From: DAOUTY01 sp964453665
GTDB lineage: Bacteria; Chloroflexota; Dehalococcoidia; SZUA-161
Assembly: GCA_964453665.1 (NCBI GenBank)
Contig: CAYVQT010000038.1
Span: 1 to 31,992 of the forward strand
Reading direction: 5' to 3'
DNA length: 31,992 nt
Below the pieces are notes generated by a model, which searched no databases, was not told where the DNA came from, and saw nothing but the letters and a program-made list of their open reading frames with translations. Shown here in pieces: positions 1 to 10,032 of this stretch (positions within the stretch are counted from its first letter, which is position 1; every line of letters starts with the position of its first letter). The translations under genes and the position numbers were made by a program.

Positions 1-10
1 GAAAACTTCA

Positions 11-60
11 TCCCTCGACCTTACGGTCGGGGATTTAAGTTTTGTACATTAAAAACCTGT
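11..60. mobile_element. Probable terminal hairpin of an IS200/IS605-type element
   Basis: An 8-bp stem (13-20 with 25-32, one T-G wobble, TTAC loop) sits at the window edge, next to the place where an RmlD-like gene loses similarity to its family. Short GC-rich hairpins of this kind followed by TTTAAG or GATGAAG are typical of the ends of IS200/IS605 (TnpA/TnpB) elements. The body of the element would lie left of the window, so neither transposase nor exact boundary is visible. A simple terminator is the alternative. Confidence 0.4.
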
Positions 61-355
61 TTTGTGCCTCGCTCGTCTGCTTTACTATGCCGATGCAATT
101 GACAACTACATTTGGGTTTACCCTTTCAATAACCTCCTTTAGATGAGAAACATCCGAAACATCGAGTTCAGGAACTATCCCGGCCTCATGAAAAATACCG
201 TACCTTTCGACATCAGAATAATGACCTCTGATTGTGCCTTTCACATCAAATATTGGGTTTAACACCTGATATAACTTATGACCAAGCATTCCCGTTGCAC
301 CCAAGATTAGTACCCTCACGTTACTGAGCCTCATACCATTGCTTTGCTTTCCCAC
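35..355 (-). pseudogene. Truncated RmlD-like NAD(P)-dependent sugar reductase/epimerase (N-terminal third)
   Basis: The 106-residue product has the N-terminal Rossmann fold of the RmlD/SDR family: a nucleotide loop GATGMLGH near residue 20 and the VVNCIGIVKQ strand near residue 85. Family members are about 280-300 residues, so the substrate-binding part is missing. Similarity stops around ...EAQN, and the last residues (RFLMYKT) probably come from inserted DNA next to the IS-like hairpin. The frame can start at GTG 355 or at ATG 334; both lie inside the end of the upstream glycosyltransferase gene, so the two were translationally coupled. An intact gene would act on nucleotide-activated deoxysugars for surface polysaccharide. 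It is probably inactive. Confidence 0.7.
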
Positions 356-1556
356 GTTTACCTCTCACAACGTTAACCAGAATATCCTCGAATTCATCTG
401 TGACAATGTCCCAGTCTTGTCTCTCAACATACTTCCTGCCTTTTGCTCCTATCTCTTCTAAATTCCCTTCGGCGACTAATTCCAGTGCCTTTGCTATGAC
501 TCCCTCCGGTCTGTCTACATAAACGACGCCATTATCCTCTCCGAACTCCTCAACCATACCGGGAAGTCTGGTCGAAATAACAGGCTTCCGCATAGACATA
601 TAATCAAATACCTTTACAGGAACGCTGTCCCTCATTAATCCCACACTATGGAATGGGAGAACGCAAATATCTGAGGCAGCTAATAATCCGGGGATTTCAT
701 CAAAAGGCCTTCGCCCGGTTATAATCAACTTCTCCTGTAAACCGAGCCCCTTCTGCATTTGCCGAAGCTCACCCTCTCGGGATCCTGTGCCTACCACGAG
801 GAATTTAAGATTATGGTTGGGAATCATGGCAAGCCCTAATGCAACTTCCCTGACACCTGTAATCCGGGAAAGCCTTCCCACGTAGACAATTACAACATCA
901 TCCGGCTTAATCCCCCATCCATCTCTTGCCACACTTCCATCCACAAGCTCTGGATTAAATCTGTCAAGATTTATGCCGTGCTGTAGTACATAGCTCCGCT
1001 CAGAAGGAGCACCCATCCCAACCATACAATCTTTAAGCCTCCGGTTAGTTGTCAGCACCGCATCCGCCTGCTCTATCGTTTTTCTCTCAATAGCCTTTCC
1101 CAGAGGCCTGAAATACCTGAAGGGAATCAGTTCGTGCATTGGATCCAACCAGTACGAGATAAAAGGAATGTTGCTTTCTCTAGCTGCCTTGATAGCCAGG
1201 TAGCTATTTAAAATACCGAGGCCAATAATCACGTCCGGGGCAAACCCTTTAATTTCACGCTTGATTTCATGACGATGAGACAATATCAGTGAGAGATAAT
1301 CAAATCCGGGGACTGGCACCCTTGCAGTGCCAGGGCGGATTACCGTGGTCCTGCTTCCCTGGTATATCTTGGATACATCATTGAACACCTCTCGTCGAAA
1401 AAAGAGGCCATCGCCATTACCTTCGGTTCTCCACAGCACCGCAAAGTCAATAGCGTGAACTTCATGACCCCTAAGCGATAACTTCTCTGCCAGGTGGTGC
1501 TGGTCATGGGGGCCCCTCTTAAGCCAATCGCTCTCCTGAACCATGAGGATTCGCAT
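321..1556 (-). CDS. Glycosyltransferase family 4 (GT-B fold)
   Basis: The 411-residue protein has the two Rossmann-like halves of GT4 retaining glycosyltransferases. The N-terminal acceptor half starts with MRILMVQESDW and has the glycine/histidine-rich loop region. The donor half starts near residue 225 with VYVGRLSRITG, followed by LKFLVVGTGSREGELR, then DICVLPF and PVKVFDYMSMRKPVIST, the usual nucleotide-sugar-binding stretch (the motif's acidic residue is Asp in FDYM). It is cytoplasmic or membrane-peripheral and probably builds an extracellular glycan. GGAG lies 7 nt before ATG. It is first in an operon with the RmlD-like fragment, which it overlaps by up to 35 nt. A strong regulated promoter lies about 270 nt upstream (1823-1904). 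The sugar and acceptor cannot be predicted. Confidence 0.9.
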   Translation of the reverse strand: MRILMVQESDWLKRGPHDQHHLAEKLSLRGHEVHAIDFAVLWRTEGNGDGLFFRREVFNDVSKIYQGSRTTVIRPGTARVPVPGFDYLSLILSHRHEIKREIKGFAPDVIIGLGILNSYLAIKAARESNIPFISYWLDPMHELIPFRYFRPLGKAIERKTIEQADAVLTTNRRLKDCMVGMGAPSERSYVLQHGINLDRFNPELVDGSVARDGWGIKPDDVVIVYVGRLSRITGVREVALGLAMIPNHNLKFLVVGTGSREGELRQMQKGLGLQEKLIITGRRPFDEIPGLLAASDICVLPFHSVGLMRDSVPVKVFDYMSMRKPVISTRLPGMVEEFGEDNGVVYVDRPEGVIAKALELVAEGNLEEIGAKGRKYVERQDWDIVTDEFEDILVNVVRGKRGKAKQWYEAQ

Positions 1557-1822
1557 TTCGGTGCTCCGTCGCTAGTTATCCTGCTGCCAAAAAAATGGCG
1601 CCATGCTTCTCATAAAGGCATAAAATTTCCGTGATCCAGACGAATAATGATACGCCGCCTGCGTTGTTCGGTCTGACTCGGTTTTCATAGGCTTCGAACA
1701 GCATCAGGTAGTACCGTGACTGACATAACAATCCTGGATAAAGCTGCTCAACCCAGGTTATACGATAGACAAACTTTTACTTTTACTCGCACCGGTATTT
1801 CCAAGGGTGTATCTAATCGCAT
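1557..1822 (-). other. Long 5' leader of the glycosyltransferase operon
   Basis: This is about 260 nt of apparently untranslated RNA between the -10 box at 1826-1831 and the GT4 start. It contains no convincing gene. I saw only a short palindrome (TGGCGCCA near 1595) and no riboswitch that I recognise. Confidence 0.35.
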
Positions 1823-1904
1823 GCAATTATACTTACGTAGTGTTAAAGAACAGATTAAGAATATAAAGGGAAAATTACACGGAGTTTACAAAGCGATTAC
1901 AACT
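1823..1904 (-). promoter_or_regulatory. Regulated promoter A: tandem half-sites plus TATAAT, drives the GT4 operon
   Basis: Read on the minus strand: TTGTAA at 1902, TTGTAA at 1891 and GTGTAA near 1880, spaced 11 bp; then TTCTTAATC and TTCTTTAAC; then exactly 10 nt; then a consensus -10 box TATAAT (1831-1826). The same layout occurs at 3929-4006, 10727-10808 and 11862-11943. Half-sites spaced 11 bp that run into the -35 region are typical of OmpR/PhoB/PhoP-class activators; read on the other strand, TTTACA-N5-ATTACA resembles the Bacillus PhoP box. Confidence 0.75.
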
Positions 1905-2057
1905 TTGTTGGAAAGAACAACGCGGATTTATTCAATCTTTATACTAATTGTGAGACTGACTCTGCTACGAGGAACTTACAGAAATCATTGAACGCGAGCG
2001 AGGGTAAGCTACTGAGCAAAGGAATTTGATACCACTATTCCTGGTCTACGGCGACTT

Positions 2058-2996
2058 TCAGCGTGAGCCCTCGCCTCCGCTCAGAGTGGACAGGCTCTGA
2101 TCATTCATTTTTTGTACCCCACCAATGTTGCACCTGGGCACTTCCATACATACAGATATAGTTCTTTGTTTCCTTATATATTTCATCCTGAAACGCCAAA
2201 TGAACCTTCTCAGTAGAAACACAGACACTCTAGGCACAAAGCTTCTGAGTTTAATACAGGACTTCTCATCTCCATATCTTGCTGGCATAGGCACATCTAA
2301 CACCTTTAGACCATGTACATTCAGGTTAACCAGAAGGTCATTTAAATAACCATAATAAGGGTAGAGCTTCAATCCATCGATCTCGAGAGCTTTTCTGGAT
2401 ATGGCAGTGAAACCATTCTGAGAATCATTAATATGCCAGTAGCCACTGGCAACGCGGGTTAACCACGTCAGCATCAGATTACCAAACAATCTAAAACGGG
2501 GCATAGCTTGGCGATGCCGTGGGATAGATAGGCGGTCTCCTTTAGTGTAGTCCGCTTTACCTTCCATTATTGGCACAATGAGATCTTCAGTCCGCTCCAA
2601 AGGCATCTGACCATCACCATCAACTTTGACCACAATATCCATATCATCCTTCAAAGCAGCCTGATAGCCCGTGAGAAGAGCCGCCCCGGGACCACGATTA
2701 GTCTCATGCCTTATCAATTGGACTCGGGGAAGGTTAAGAGCCTGGACTATCTCTCCGGTTTTATCCGGGCTAGCATCATCAACCACATATATCCTGTCAA
2801 TCGAACATGGCAGATTCTCTATGACGTCTCTCACATGATTCTCCACCATGTAGGCAAGTACCACCGCACCAACCTTGTGCCCGTTCTTCAATTGAGCAAC
2901 CGTCATACCCTTTTCACCACGATAACTACTCCAAGTAAAAAAAACTTCCCTGTCATCAACAATCGGAGCCCTATCTCTACACTCTGGTTTACTCAC
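2058..2996 (-). CDS. Glycosyltransferase family 2, polyprenol-phosphate mannosyltransferase (DPM1)-like
   Basis: The 312-residue protein has a GT-A fold of the dolichyl/polyprenyl-phosphate sugar synthase type. It shows AVVLAYMVENHV, then the nucleotide-binding DD in YVVDDASPDKT, NRGPGAALLTGY and the metal-binding DxD in KVDGDGQ, followed by NDSQNGF and a basic C-terminal segment (RRFIWRFRMKYIRK). It has no clear C-terminal membrane domain, so it is probably membrane-peripheral. The first 36 residues are outside the usual fold, yet a GTG start at 2996 is preceded by GAGGTG at good spacing; Met31 is an alternative start. It is likely to transfer a sugar from a nucleotide donor to a lipid carrier or glycan, in the same envelope pathway as the neighbouring GT4. 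Confidence 0.88.
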   Translation of the reverse strand: MSKPECRDRAPIVDDREVFFTWSSYRGEKGMTVAQLKNGHKVGAVVLAYMVENHVRDVIENLPCSIDRIYVVDDASPDKTGEIVQALNLPRVQLIRHETNRGPGAALLTGYQAALKDDMDIVVKVDGDGQMPLERTEDLIVPIMEGKADYTKGDRLSIPRHRQAMPRFRLFGNLMLTWLTRVASGYWHINDSQNGFTAISRKALEIDGLKLYPYYGYLNDLLVNLNVHGLKVLDVPMPARYGDEKSCIKLRSFVPRVSVFLLRRFIWRFRMKYIRKQRTISVCMEVPRCNIGGVQKMNDQSLSTLSGGEGSR

Positions 2997-3192
2997 AAGT
3001 CACCTCGCTTATTTACATCCAGCCCAATCTCAAGTTTCATGAAGACTTGCCCCGTTCTTAATTTATCGACGGCGTCCCACTAAGCGTATGAGGCCGCGTA
3101 TAGACGTCTAAATGACACAACAACCACTGGCCAGATATGTTGATGAGAAAGATAGCTATCTCAAAGTGTACACTTGCCGAATAAAATGCCTG

Positions 3193-3240
3193 TTACAGAT
3201 ATGAAGATAGGATTACATTCGAATTACAAGAAGCTTAAGT
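3193..3240 (-). promoter_or_regulatory. Degenerate tandem operator upstream of the GT2 gene
   Basis: On the plus strand TTACAG, TTACAT, TTACAA and TTAAGT begin at 3193, 3213, 3224 and 3235, spaced 20, 11 and 11 nt. On the minus strand AAGCTTCTTGTAATT matches 14 of 15 bases of the operator at 11862-11943. The orientation relative to the GT2 gene is the same as for the strong copies, but no good -10 box stands at the expected distance, so it may be decayed. Confidence 0.35.
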
Positions 3241-3928
3241 TCAGCCACAAGCCAATTATCAAAGGCACGAGCTAAATTATGAGGGTAAACCGCAGTCGCA
3301 TCCTCTCAGTAAAATGGGGCGAACCACACTCCGCGGGCAGTACCCCCAATAGCCTCCGGCAACCCCAGTATTAGGAAGCCATATCAATTCATCTCCGCAG
3401 AAAGCTGCGGGTTATTCCCGATGACTTTTATACATTCTTCAAAGAAGTTATGCGCGCAAAATTGCAGGCAGAGACTCAAGAGATCGGGCCTGAAGGAATT
3501 AGCCGATAAATACCCAGGGGTAAGGTTGCAAGCCCTGGATTTCACAGCGAGGTAGAGGCTCAATCAATTTCTCCAGAACTTCTCGAAGAACAAGGGCATA
3601 AAAAATGAAGTGGCATATACATATAAAGGAGAACGAACCAACTGAAAAAGAACTTACCCGTTGAGTAAAGTGCTAACCGAAGAGGGATTTACATGGCCCA
3701 GTTTACTGACACCCAACCACCCAAATGGGCCATTGTATACCTGATATTAGGAATGCTAATCTTTGACAAGGATAAGGGCATTATCGCAAACCATGAGGTA
3801 GATGTTATGGCAACTGGTAACCGGACAACATCCAGCAATGACTCCGGTATGACACTGACAGTGGTGAAAGAGATTTTCCCTCATGCCTAGACGAAAGGCC
3901 AAATTCATGGGACTGCACATCAAATAAT

Positions 3929-4006
3929 CGTAAGCCATTTGTAAGCCATTTGTAATGCCTTAATTATATCCTTAACAGCTTTCTTAATTCTCAACAAGTA
4001 CAATTC
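3929..4006 (+). promoter_or_regulatory. Regulated promoter E: tandem half-sites plus TACAAT, drives the surface-protein operon
   Basis: Three GTAA half-sites (CGTAAGCCATT, TGTAAGCCATT, TGTAATGC) spaced 11 bp are followed by three CTTAA half-sites (CTTAATTATATC, CTTAACAGCTTT, CTTAAT) spaced 12 bp, then 10 nt, then TACAAT at 3999-4004. Transcription would start near 4011, 37 nt before the ATG at 4048. This is the most regular of the four copies and has the shortest leader. Confidence 0.78.
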
Positions 4007-4047
4007 TCACTAGCGCTATAAATGGTTAATCAGAAAGGGGAAAGCTC

Positions 4048-4869
4048 ATGCAGAAAATAGAATTTAAACCAAGTAGAACTAAACGGCGAAATTTGGCGAT
4101 TGCCTTCGCCCTGACCCTTGCGATAGTGCTAGTACTCGTTATGCTTCCCCTACAGGCCTCCGCGCTAACTGTTACCATCTCCGGCTCCGCCACTGTGGAT
4201 AAACCAAATACTGTATGCCTCACAACCACCCTTACATTCCACAACGGCGAAAGAATCCCTATAGCCAATATCCAAGCAATCATTTCCGGAGAAACTGATA
4301 TAACCGTCGAGTTCGACACCGATGGAGTTGTATCAAGCGTAACGGGAGACCTAAACGCCTCTCAGATCGGTGCGTCCATCACCAAGATAGATGCGTATGA
4401 CTACGCATACGGCAACATGACTGGCTATGAGGGCGAAGATACCTATGAGTTCGGTTTTGGATATGGATACTCCGCCGATGACACCGTGGTCAGATATGTA
4501 ATCTGCTTCGACAGCCAGTATCTAATCCCTGGTGATCACAATCTCAGGGTCAAGGTGAATACAGGGATGTCCGAGGTAAAGGAATACTTCCAATCAACTC
4601 AGCATGCATTCCATGTCAATGGAACAGCATTAACCCTGACAGTTGGTTGGAACGAGTGCACGTGGAATAGACCAGCAGCTACCCTCCAACAGATAGACGC
4701 CATTATTCCTTTGGGTGGATTCGGGTCTAACGAGGCACTGTCCAAGTGGAATAACACGACCAAAGCATATCAAAGCTGGATAAGTGGACTGGGCGGTGAC
4801 AACCCGACCATTAACCCGGGTGACCCCGTATGGATCGGCGTACAAAGTGCGAAGCCATTCGAGATGTAG
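4048..4869 (+). CDS. Secreted protein of unknown function
   Basis: The 273-residue product starts with a basic segment (KPSRTKRR), then a hydrophobic core (about 16-36) ending ASA near residue 39, a typical Sec signal peptide with signal peptidase I site. The rest is hydrophilic, beta-rich and has only four cysteines. The C-terminal part from about 195 (GWNECTWNRPAATLQQIDAII ... NPGDPVWIGV) resembles the 'GWN...PG..YWI' modules common in secreted proteins of Chloroflexota and archaea; that is a pattern impression, not a domain assignment. GGGGAAAGCTC precedes the ATG. It is first in a two-gene operon with the stalked protein, 9 nt apart, behind regulated promoter E. It is probably exported to the cell surface; the function is unknown. 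Confidence 0.8.
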   Translation: MQKIEFKPSRTKRRNLAIAFALTLAIVLVLVMLPLQASALTVTISGSATVDKPNTVCLTTTLTFHNGERIPIANIQAIISGETDITVEFDTDGVVSSVTGDLNASQIGASITKIDAYDYAYGNMTGYEGEDTYEFGFGYGYSADDTVVRYVICFDSQYLIPGDHNLRVKVNTGMSEVKEYFQSTQHAFHVNGTALTLTVGWNECTWNRPAATLQQIDAIIPLGGFGSNEALSKWNNTTKAYQSWISGLGGDNPTINPGDPVWIGVQSAKPFEM

Positions 4870-4878
4870 AGGAGTGAA

Positions 4879-6486
<1,608 letters not shown>

Positions 6487-6509
6487 GGCAACACTTCTAG
6501 AGACTGTAT

Positions 6510-6546
6510 GCGGCGAGTTTCGGAGCGCACTTCCGAAACTCGCCGC
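6510..6546 (+). terminator. Strong hairpin terminator after the surface-protein operon
   Basis: A perfect 15-bp stem (6510-6524 with 6532-6546) and 7-nt loop start 24 nt after the stop codon. The following sequence is only moderately T-rich (CATTTACATT), so termination may be partial or factor-assisted. Confidence 0.7.
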
Positions 6547-6904
6547 CATTTACATTAAAGATAAAGCCCGTAAATATCCCAGCTCACATCCGGAATATAT
6601 ATTATTAAGAATTAGCAACTAAGGTTACCAGTACGCTAGCCCCCCGGTCATTATATACCCCGACAGCGCAGCATACTGTTACACTCCCATTCCTATTGTC
6701 CCTCCTGGAATTCCACCATTAACCAGAGGCATAACTCCCGCAATAGGCCTCGCTTTCTATACTGCTCACTACCCGTATCAGACCCAGATGTTCCTACCCT
6801 ACATCATCTGTCAACGCCCGACAGTACGATTCTCTATCAACGATGGGAGTACGATTTCCTATGTGTAATTACCAAAACGGGCGATTGTATGTCTTTTAAC
6901 AGAA
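6547..6904. other. Intergenic region, possible gene remnant
   Basis: No gene is supported. One frame is open for 81 codons (6623-6865) without a usable start near its beginning; it could be a decayed 3' gene fragment or chance. Confidence 0.35.
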
Positions 6905-7309
6905 ATGCTAATCTTTGAGTATAAAAGTGAAATTGAGGATACTTCGGTGCAAGATGCTGAATTGACCAAACAGGGTACTTCAAAAGAACTTCTGCTCAAA
7001 ACACAAATGGGGCTACCACTTGAAGCGTGGAAGCGAAGCATGTTACAAAACCGCAGGCCTCAATACTTAGCAATAGCGTTAGGCTGGATATATAACGGGC
7101 TTCTCCTGGGTTTAGCGGTGGCAGCCGTATTTTCACCAGAGCACACGATAGTGTTGAACTTCAATCAATTCGGGGAACTGTGGGCAGACGTAGTTGTCTT
7201 TACATTTGCGTTCTTACTTATGACCTGGTTGCTATTCCTTAAACTGCCACAAAGGCGCCATACAGACAGGAGAGTTCGGGAGGATCAGACGGAACCGACC
7301 GACCAGTAA
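6905..7309 (+). CDS. Hypothetical membrane protein with two transmembrane helices
   Basis: The 134-residue product has a charged N-terminal half (1-50), two hydrophobic helices (about 54-78 and 92-113) and a basic, hydrophilic tail rich in Arg/Asp/Gln. I do not recognise a family. No clear Shine-Dalgarno sequence stands before the ATG, which lowers confidence; Met35 (MGLPLEAW) is another possible start. It is isolated between a terminator and the convergent HD-GYP gene. The amphipathic start plus two helices fits a small inner-membrane protein. It may be real because the hydrophobic segments are well formed, but nothing else supports it. Confidence 0.5.
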   Translation: MLIFEYKSEIEDTSVQDAELTKQGTSKELLLKTQMGLPLEAWKRSMLQNRRPQYLAIALGWIYNGLLLGLAVAAVFSPEHTIVLNFNQFGELWADVVVFTFAFLLMTWLLFLKLPQRRHTDRRVREDQTEPTDQ

Positions 7310-7641
7310 GAGTACTCCTCCTCAGGAACTTCGGTATACAACCCCCTCATCTGCAATGCTATACATCCTCTTGAACGAAAGTATCTGCATTATCTGAAGA
7401 TTAAAGGAAAGGCAAGGGGTCCAACCTTGTAGTGCCCTCCGAGCGGAATCACGATTCTGAGGCCCTGGTTATCAAGCTTTATCAGTTCAGACGCAAAGAA
7501 TATTAAGCTATCGAGGTCTAATCCCCGATCCGTAAAAATTCATCAGTTAAATACCAGGCAGTATTTCATAATATTGGTAATATCCAAGTGGTACAGCGTT
7601 GATCCATTAGATTCCAAAAGCTCCGACCGGGAAGAGAACCG
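7310..7641. other. Intergenic region between convergent genes
   Basis: This stretch is 332 bp with no gene, RNA gene or clear terminator that I can support. Confidence 0.4.
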
Positions 7642-8778
7642 CTATGTCTCAACCACAGAGGTCTCCAACATCTTGGATTCCTGCTTCAATACTTTTAAAA
7701 GGACATCCACAACCACTATGTCCCACTGTGTGCCAGCGCCTTTCTTTAGAGCACGAACCGCCTCCTCATCGCTAAGGCGGGGGCGATAGGGACGGGGGCA
7801 TGTCATCGCATCATAGCAATCAGCCACCGCAATGATGCGCGCTCCCAGGGGAATATTTTCGCCCTTCAGACTCCTGGGATAACCCTTTCCGTTGTACCAT
7901 TCGTGGTGACTCTCAACCAGAGGTATGATGTCCTTGAAGTAGTCCACTTGGCGTATTATATCCACTGCCGCCATAGGGTGTCTCTTAATTTCGCTGTATT
8001 CTGCTGATGTCAAATGCCCTGGCTTAAAAAGAATGTGATCCGGGACTACGATTTTCCCTATATCATGAACGGTGGCGGCGAGCCGTATACGCATAGCCAT
8101 TTCATCTGAACAATTAAGCTGGAGAGCGATCTCATTAGCCAGCAAGGCCACCCGCTCCGAATGGCCACGGGCGTAAGGTTCATGCATCTCACCCATTTGA
8201 GCCAATACCCTCGCCATTTGCAGATACACCCCATCAAGATTTGCTTGCTCATCACCATCAGATGACGCAGATAGTCTTTCCAGAGCTACTTCCTCACGGG
8301 CAAGCGCCTGCATAGCCTCACCGTAGTATTCCTGCACCTGCTGTGTTTGCTTCTCTATTTTTTGCTCGAGACGAACCTGATACTCTTTGTTTTCCAGTAA
8401 CAACATTCTTCGTTCAAGGGCCCTCTTAACTCTCATAACCAGGTCATCAAGGTTGAATGGCTTGGTTACGTAGTCATATGCGCCAAGCTTCATAGCTTCA
8501 ACTGCCGTCTGGCTATCGCCGATAGCAGTTATCATAACTACACCGATGTCTGGATGGTCCGTAACTATCCGGGAGAGAACCTCCATTCCTGATAGACCCG
8601 GCATCTTGATGTCTAGAAGTACCAAGTCGAAGTCCTGCATGAACGCTTTCCATAAGGCCTCCTGGCCATCAACTGCGATCACGCAATTAAAACCTTCCGC
8701 CTGCAGCTTTCGTGAGACAGCGTTTCTAATTGGCTCCTCGTCATCCACTATTAGTATCATTCCTTCGGCTTCACCCAT
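7642..8778 (-). CDS. Response regulator with HD-GYP output domain (predicted cyclic-di-GMP phosphodiesterase)
   Basis: The 378-residue protein of the RpfG type has a receiver domain (about 7-122; acidic pocket D12/D13, phospho-acceptor D56 in LLDIKMPG, Lys106 in TKPF). A coiled-coil linker follows (about 123-170, rich in Glu/Gln/Leu), then an HD-GYP domain with HSERVALLANEIA, the HD pair H238-D239 in HDIGK, and HHEWYNGKGYP ending near residue 301. All signature residues are present, so it should hydrolyse c-di-GMP under control of phosphorylation. It closely resembles the product of 13227-14366 over its whole length. No kinase is adjacent. It stands alone on the minus strand. Confidence 0.93.
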   Translation of the reverse strand: MGEAEGMILIVDDEEPIRNAVSRKLQAEGFNCVIAVDGQEALWKAFMQDFDLVLLDIKMPGLSGMEVLSRIVTDHPDIGVVMITAIGDSQTAVEAMKLGAYDYVTKPFNLDDLVMRVKRALERRMLLLENKEYQVRLEQKIEKQTQQVQEYYGEAMQALAREEVALERLSASSDGDEQANLDGVYLQMARVLAQMGEMHEPYARGHSERVALLANEIALQLNCSDEMAMRIRLAATVHDIGKIVVPDHILFKPGHLTSAEYSEIKRHPMAAVDIIRQVDYFKDIIPLVESHHEWYNGKGYPRSLKGENIPLGARIIAVADCYDAMTCPRPYRPRLSDEEAVRALKKGAGTQWDIVVVDVLLKVLKQESKMLETSVVET

Positions 8779-9273
8779 CTCAGTCCCCCTCGATCTGTAT
8801 TAGCCAATTCTGCTTAACTATCAACCGGTCTCCTTGTCCGGGTATCCGACTGTCAGACTCAGCTATGCTTCCAACTTCCTCCTGTTTCATCGAAGATTCT
8901 CAGTCCCACTCGCAGATTATCACTCCTGAGCATATCTAATCAATGACCCATCTGTCGTTAAAATACAAGAAAAAGGTACTACTGTTTGTGAACGTATGAA
9001 AGCTTTATTGCTTTAAGGGATTGAACTGGGGGGATTTCCGACATCCAACAGGTACAAGGATACTTAAGTAGATATGTGCAGGTAGTTACATATAGCAGCT
9101 ACATGTAACAAGTAATAAAATACAAGAAGACCACATTGTATACAGCCGAGGTTACATACGCTTAGCAGCGATCTGAGGCCAGTAAACCGACAGGATTTGG
9201 CATTTCCGAACTAAGCCGGCCTCACGTGCCTTGAAAAGGGTATTATACGCATTCAGAAATGAACTGGTAGCTT
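8779..9273. other. Intergenic region with an inverted repeat
   Basis: This is about 495 bp without a gene. The notable element is a 25-bp dyad at 9085-9109: GTTACAT, 11 nt, ATGTAAC. It could be a binding site upstream of the HD-GYP gene, though it is about 310 bp from the start codon. The full tandem operator seen elsewhere is not present. Confidence 0.35.
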
Positions 9274-9498
9274 CTAACCTGTGCTACCTGCCACCAGGTG
9301 AGGGCTGGATTCATCTAAGAAGCGAAGAACGTCCTCGCGCCAATACCTCCTGTCTCCGCGGTTACCGACCCGGTAAAACCTCAGCGCGCCTTTATCGCTC
9401 CACCGCCTAATACTACAGATGCTAACCTGCAAGAAGTCTGCCACTTGCTGAGCGGTCATCATCCTTTCATTCTGTGTCTCATTAGCGGTCTGCTGCAT
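9274..9498 (-). CDS. Small excisionase/MerR-like helix-turn-helix protein
   Basis: This 74-residue protein is made of one winged-helix domain of the HTH_17/excisionase type: MTAQQVADFLQVSICSIRRW (helix-turn-helix), then the wing ALRFYRVGNRGDRRYWREDVLRFLDE. The start ATG is preceded by GAGGGGGAG at good spacing. It closely matches the protein at 15285-15545 and shares the ...TAxQVADFLQVS pattern. Such proteins bind DNA as small regulators or recombination directionality factors; no integrase is nearby, so regulation is more likely here. Its neighbours are regulators of the first paralogous signalling set. Confidence 0.8.
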   Translation of the reverse strand: MQQTANETQNERMMTAQQVADFLQVSICSIRRWSDKGALRFYRVGNRGDRRYWREDVLRFLDESSPHLVAGSTG

Positions 9499-10032
9499 GA
9501 TTCACTCCCCCTCTTGTTTTGAATGCAGTAGCCTTCCTCTTCCACATCACCAGTCTATGTCGACTACGATTATAAAATCACAAGCTGCAATATAGACGGT
9601 TACAAGCCTATGGTTGGATACTACTACATATTCATATATTATCAGGCATGTCAATAGATATACTACGGTTATTCTTAATGGTCATTGATTAAAAGATAGG
9701 ACCAATGAAGAACAGGAGAAGACCCCTGAGAATGTTCGGAGCCTGAGCCTGCTAGCCCTTTATAAGTCTTACGAACGCAGATGAGGAGATATATATAAAT
9801 AACAAGCACACCGTATGAAATACCGCGCTTAATAGGTAATAGAGGGGAATAAGAGGGTCATCACGAAGTAGAGTGAGCCAGCCAGCAGTAAGCGCCTGAC
9901 CCCAAGTCTAAGATGTTCAGACCGTGTAAAGTCCGAGCAGGCAACAGAGTTATCAGAATTCTGACAGCGCTATTAATCCTTCGTGAGAGACAAGCCAATT
10001 CCTCAATTGTTCAGTATTATTAACCACAGCGC
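9499..10032. other. Intergenic region, nothing recognised
   Basis: This is about 530 bp without a supportable gene. It has a perfect 12-bp palindrome TCAGAATTCTGA near 9953-9964 and A/T-rich stretches that may be the promoter of the minus-strand HTH gene. Confidence 0.35.

Larger units (their letters stand above)
2997..4047. other. Intergenic kilobase without a convincing gene
   Basis: Between the divergent GT2 and surface-protein genes I see no reliable CDS. It holds a degenerate copy of the tandem operator (3193-3240), a small perfect hairpin (CCGCAG-AAAG-CTGCGG, 3395-3410), a short doubtful reading frame at 3693-3890 and the regulated promoter at 3929-4006. Short open stretches near 3410-3510 could be remains of a decayed gene, but they match nothing I recognise. 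Confidence 0.5.

Noticed and set aside
1716..1991. 91-codon plus-strand frame
   Set aside because: It runs straight across regulated promoter A on the other strand, has no RBS and no recognisable domain.
3693..3890. 65-codon plus-strand frame in the intergenic kilobase
   Set aside because: GAGGGATTTAC before the ATG is a weak RBS, the composition is unremarkable and no family was recognised. It could be a small protein, but I cannot support it.
6623..6865. 81 open codons after the surface-protein terminator
   Set aside because: No start codon near the beginning, odd composition and no known motif; possibly a decayed fragment or chance.
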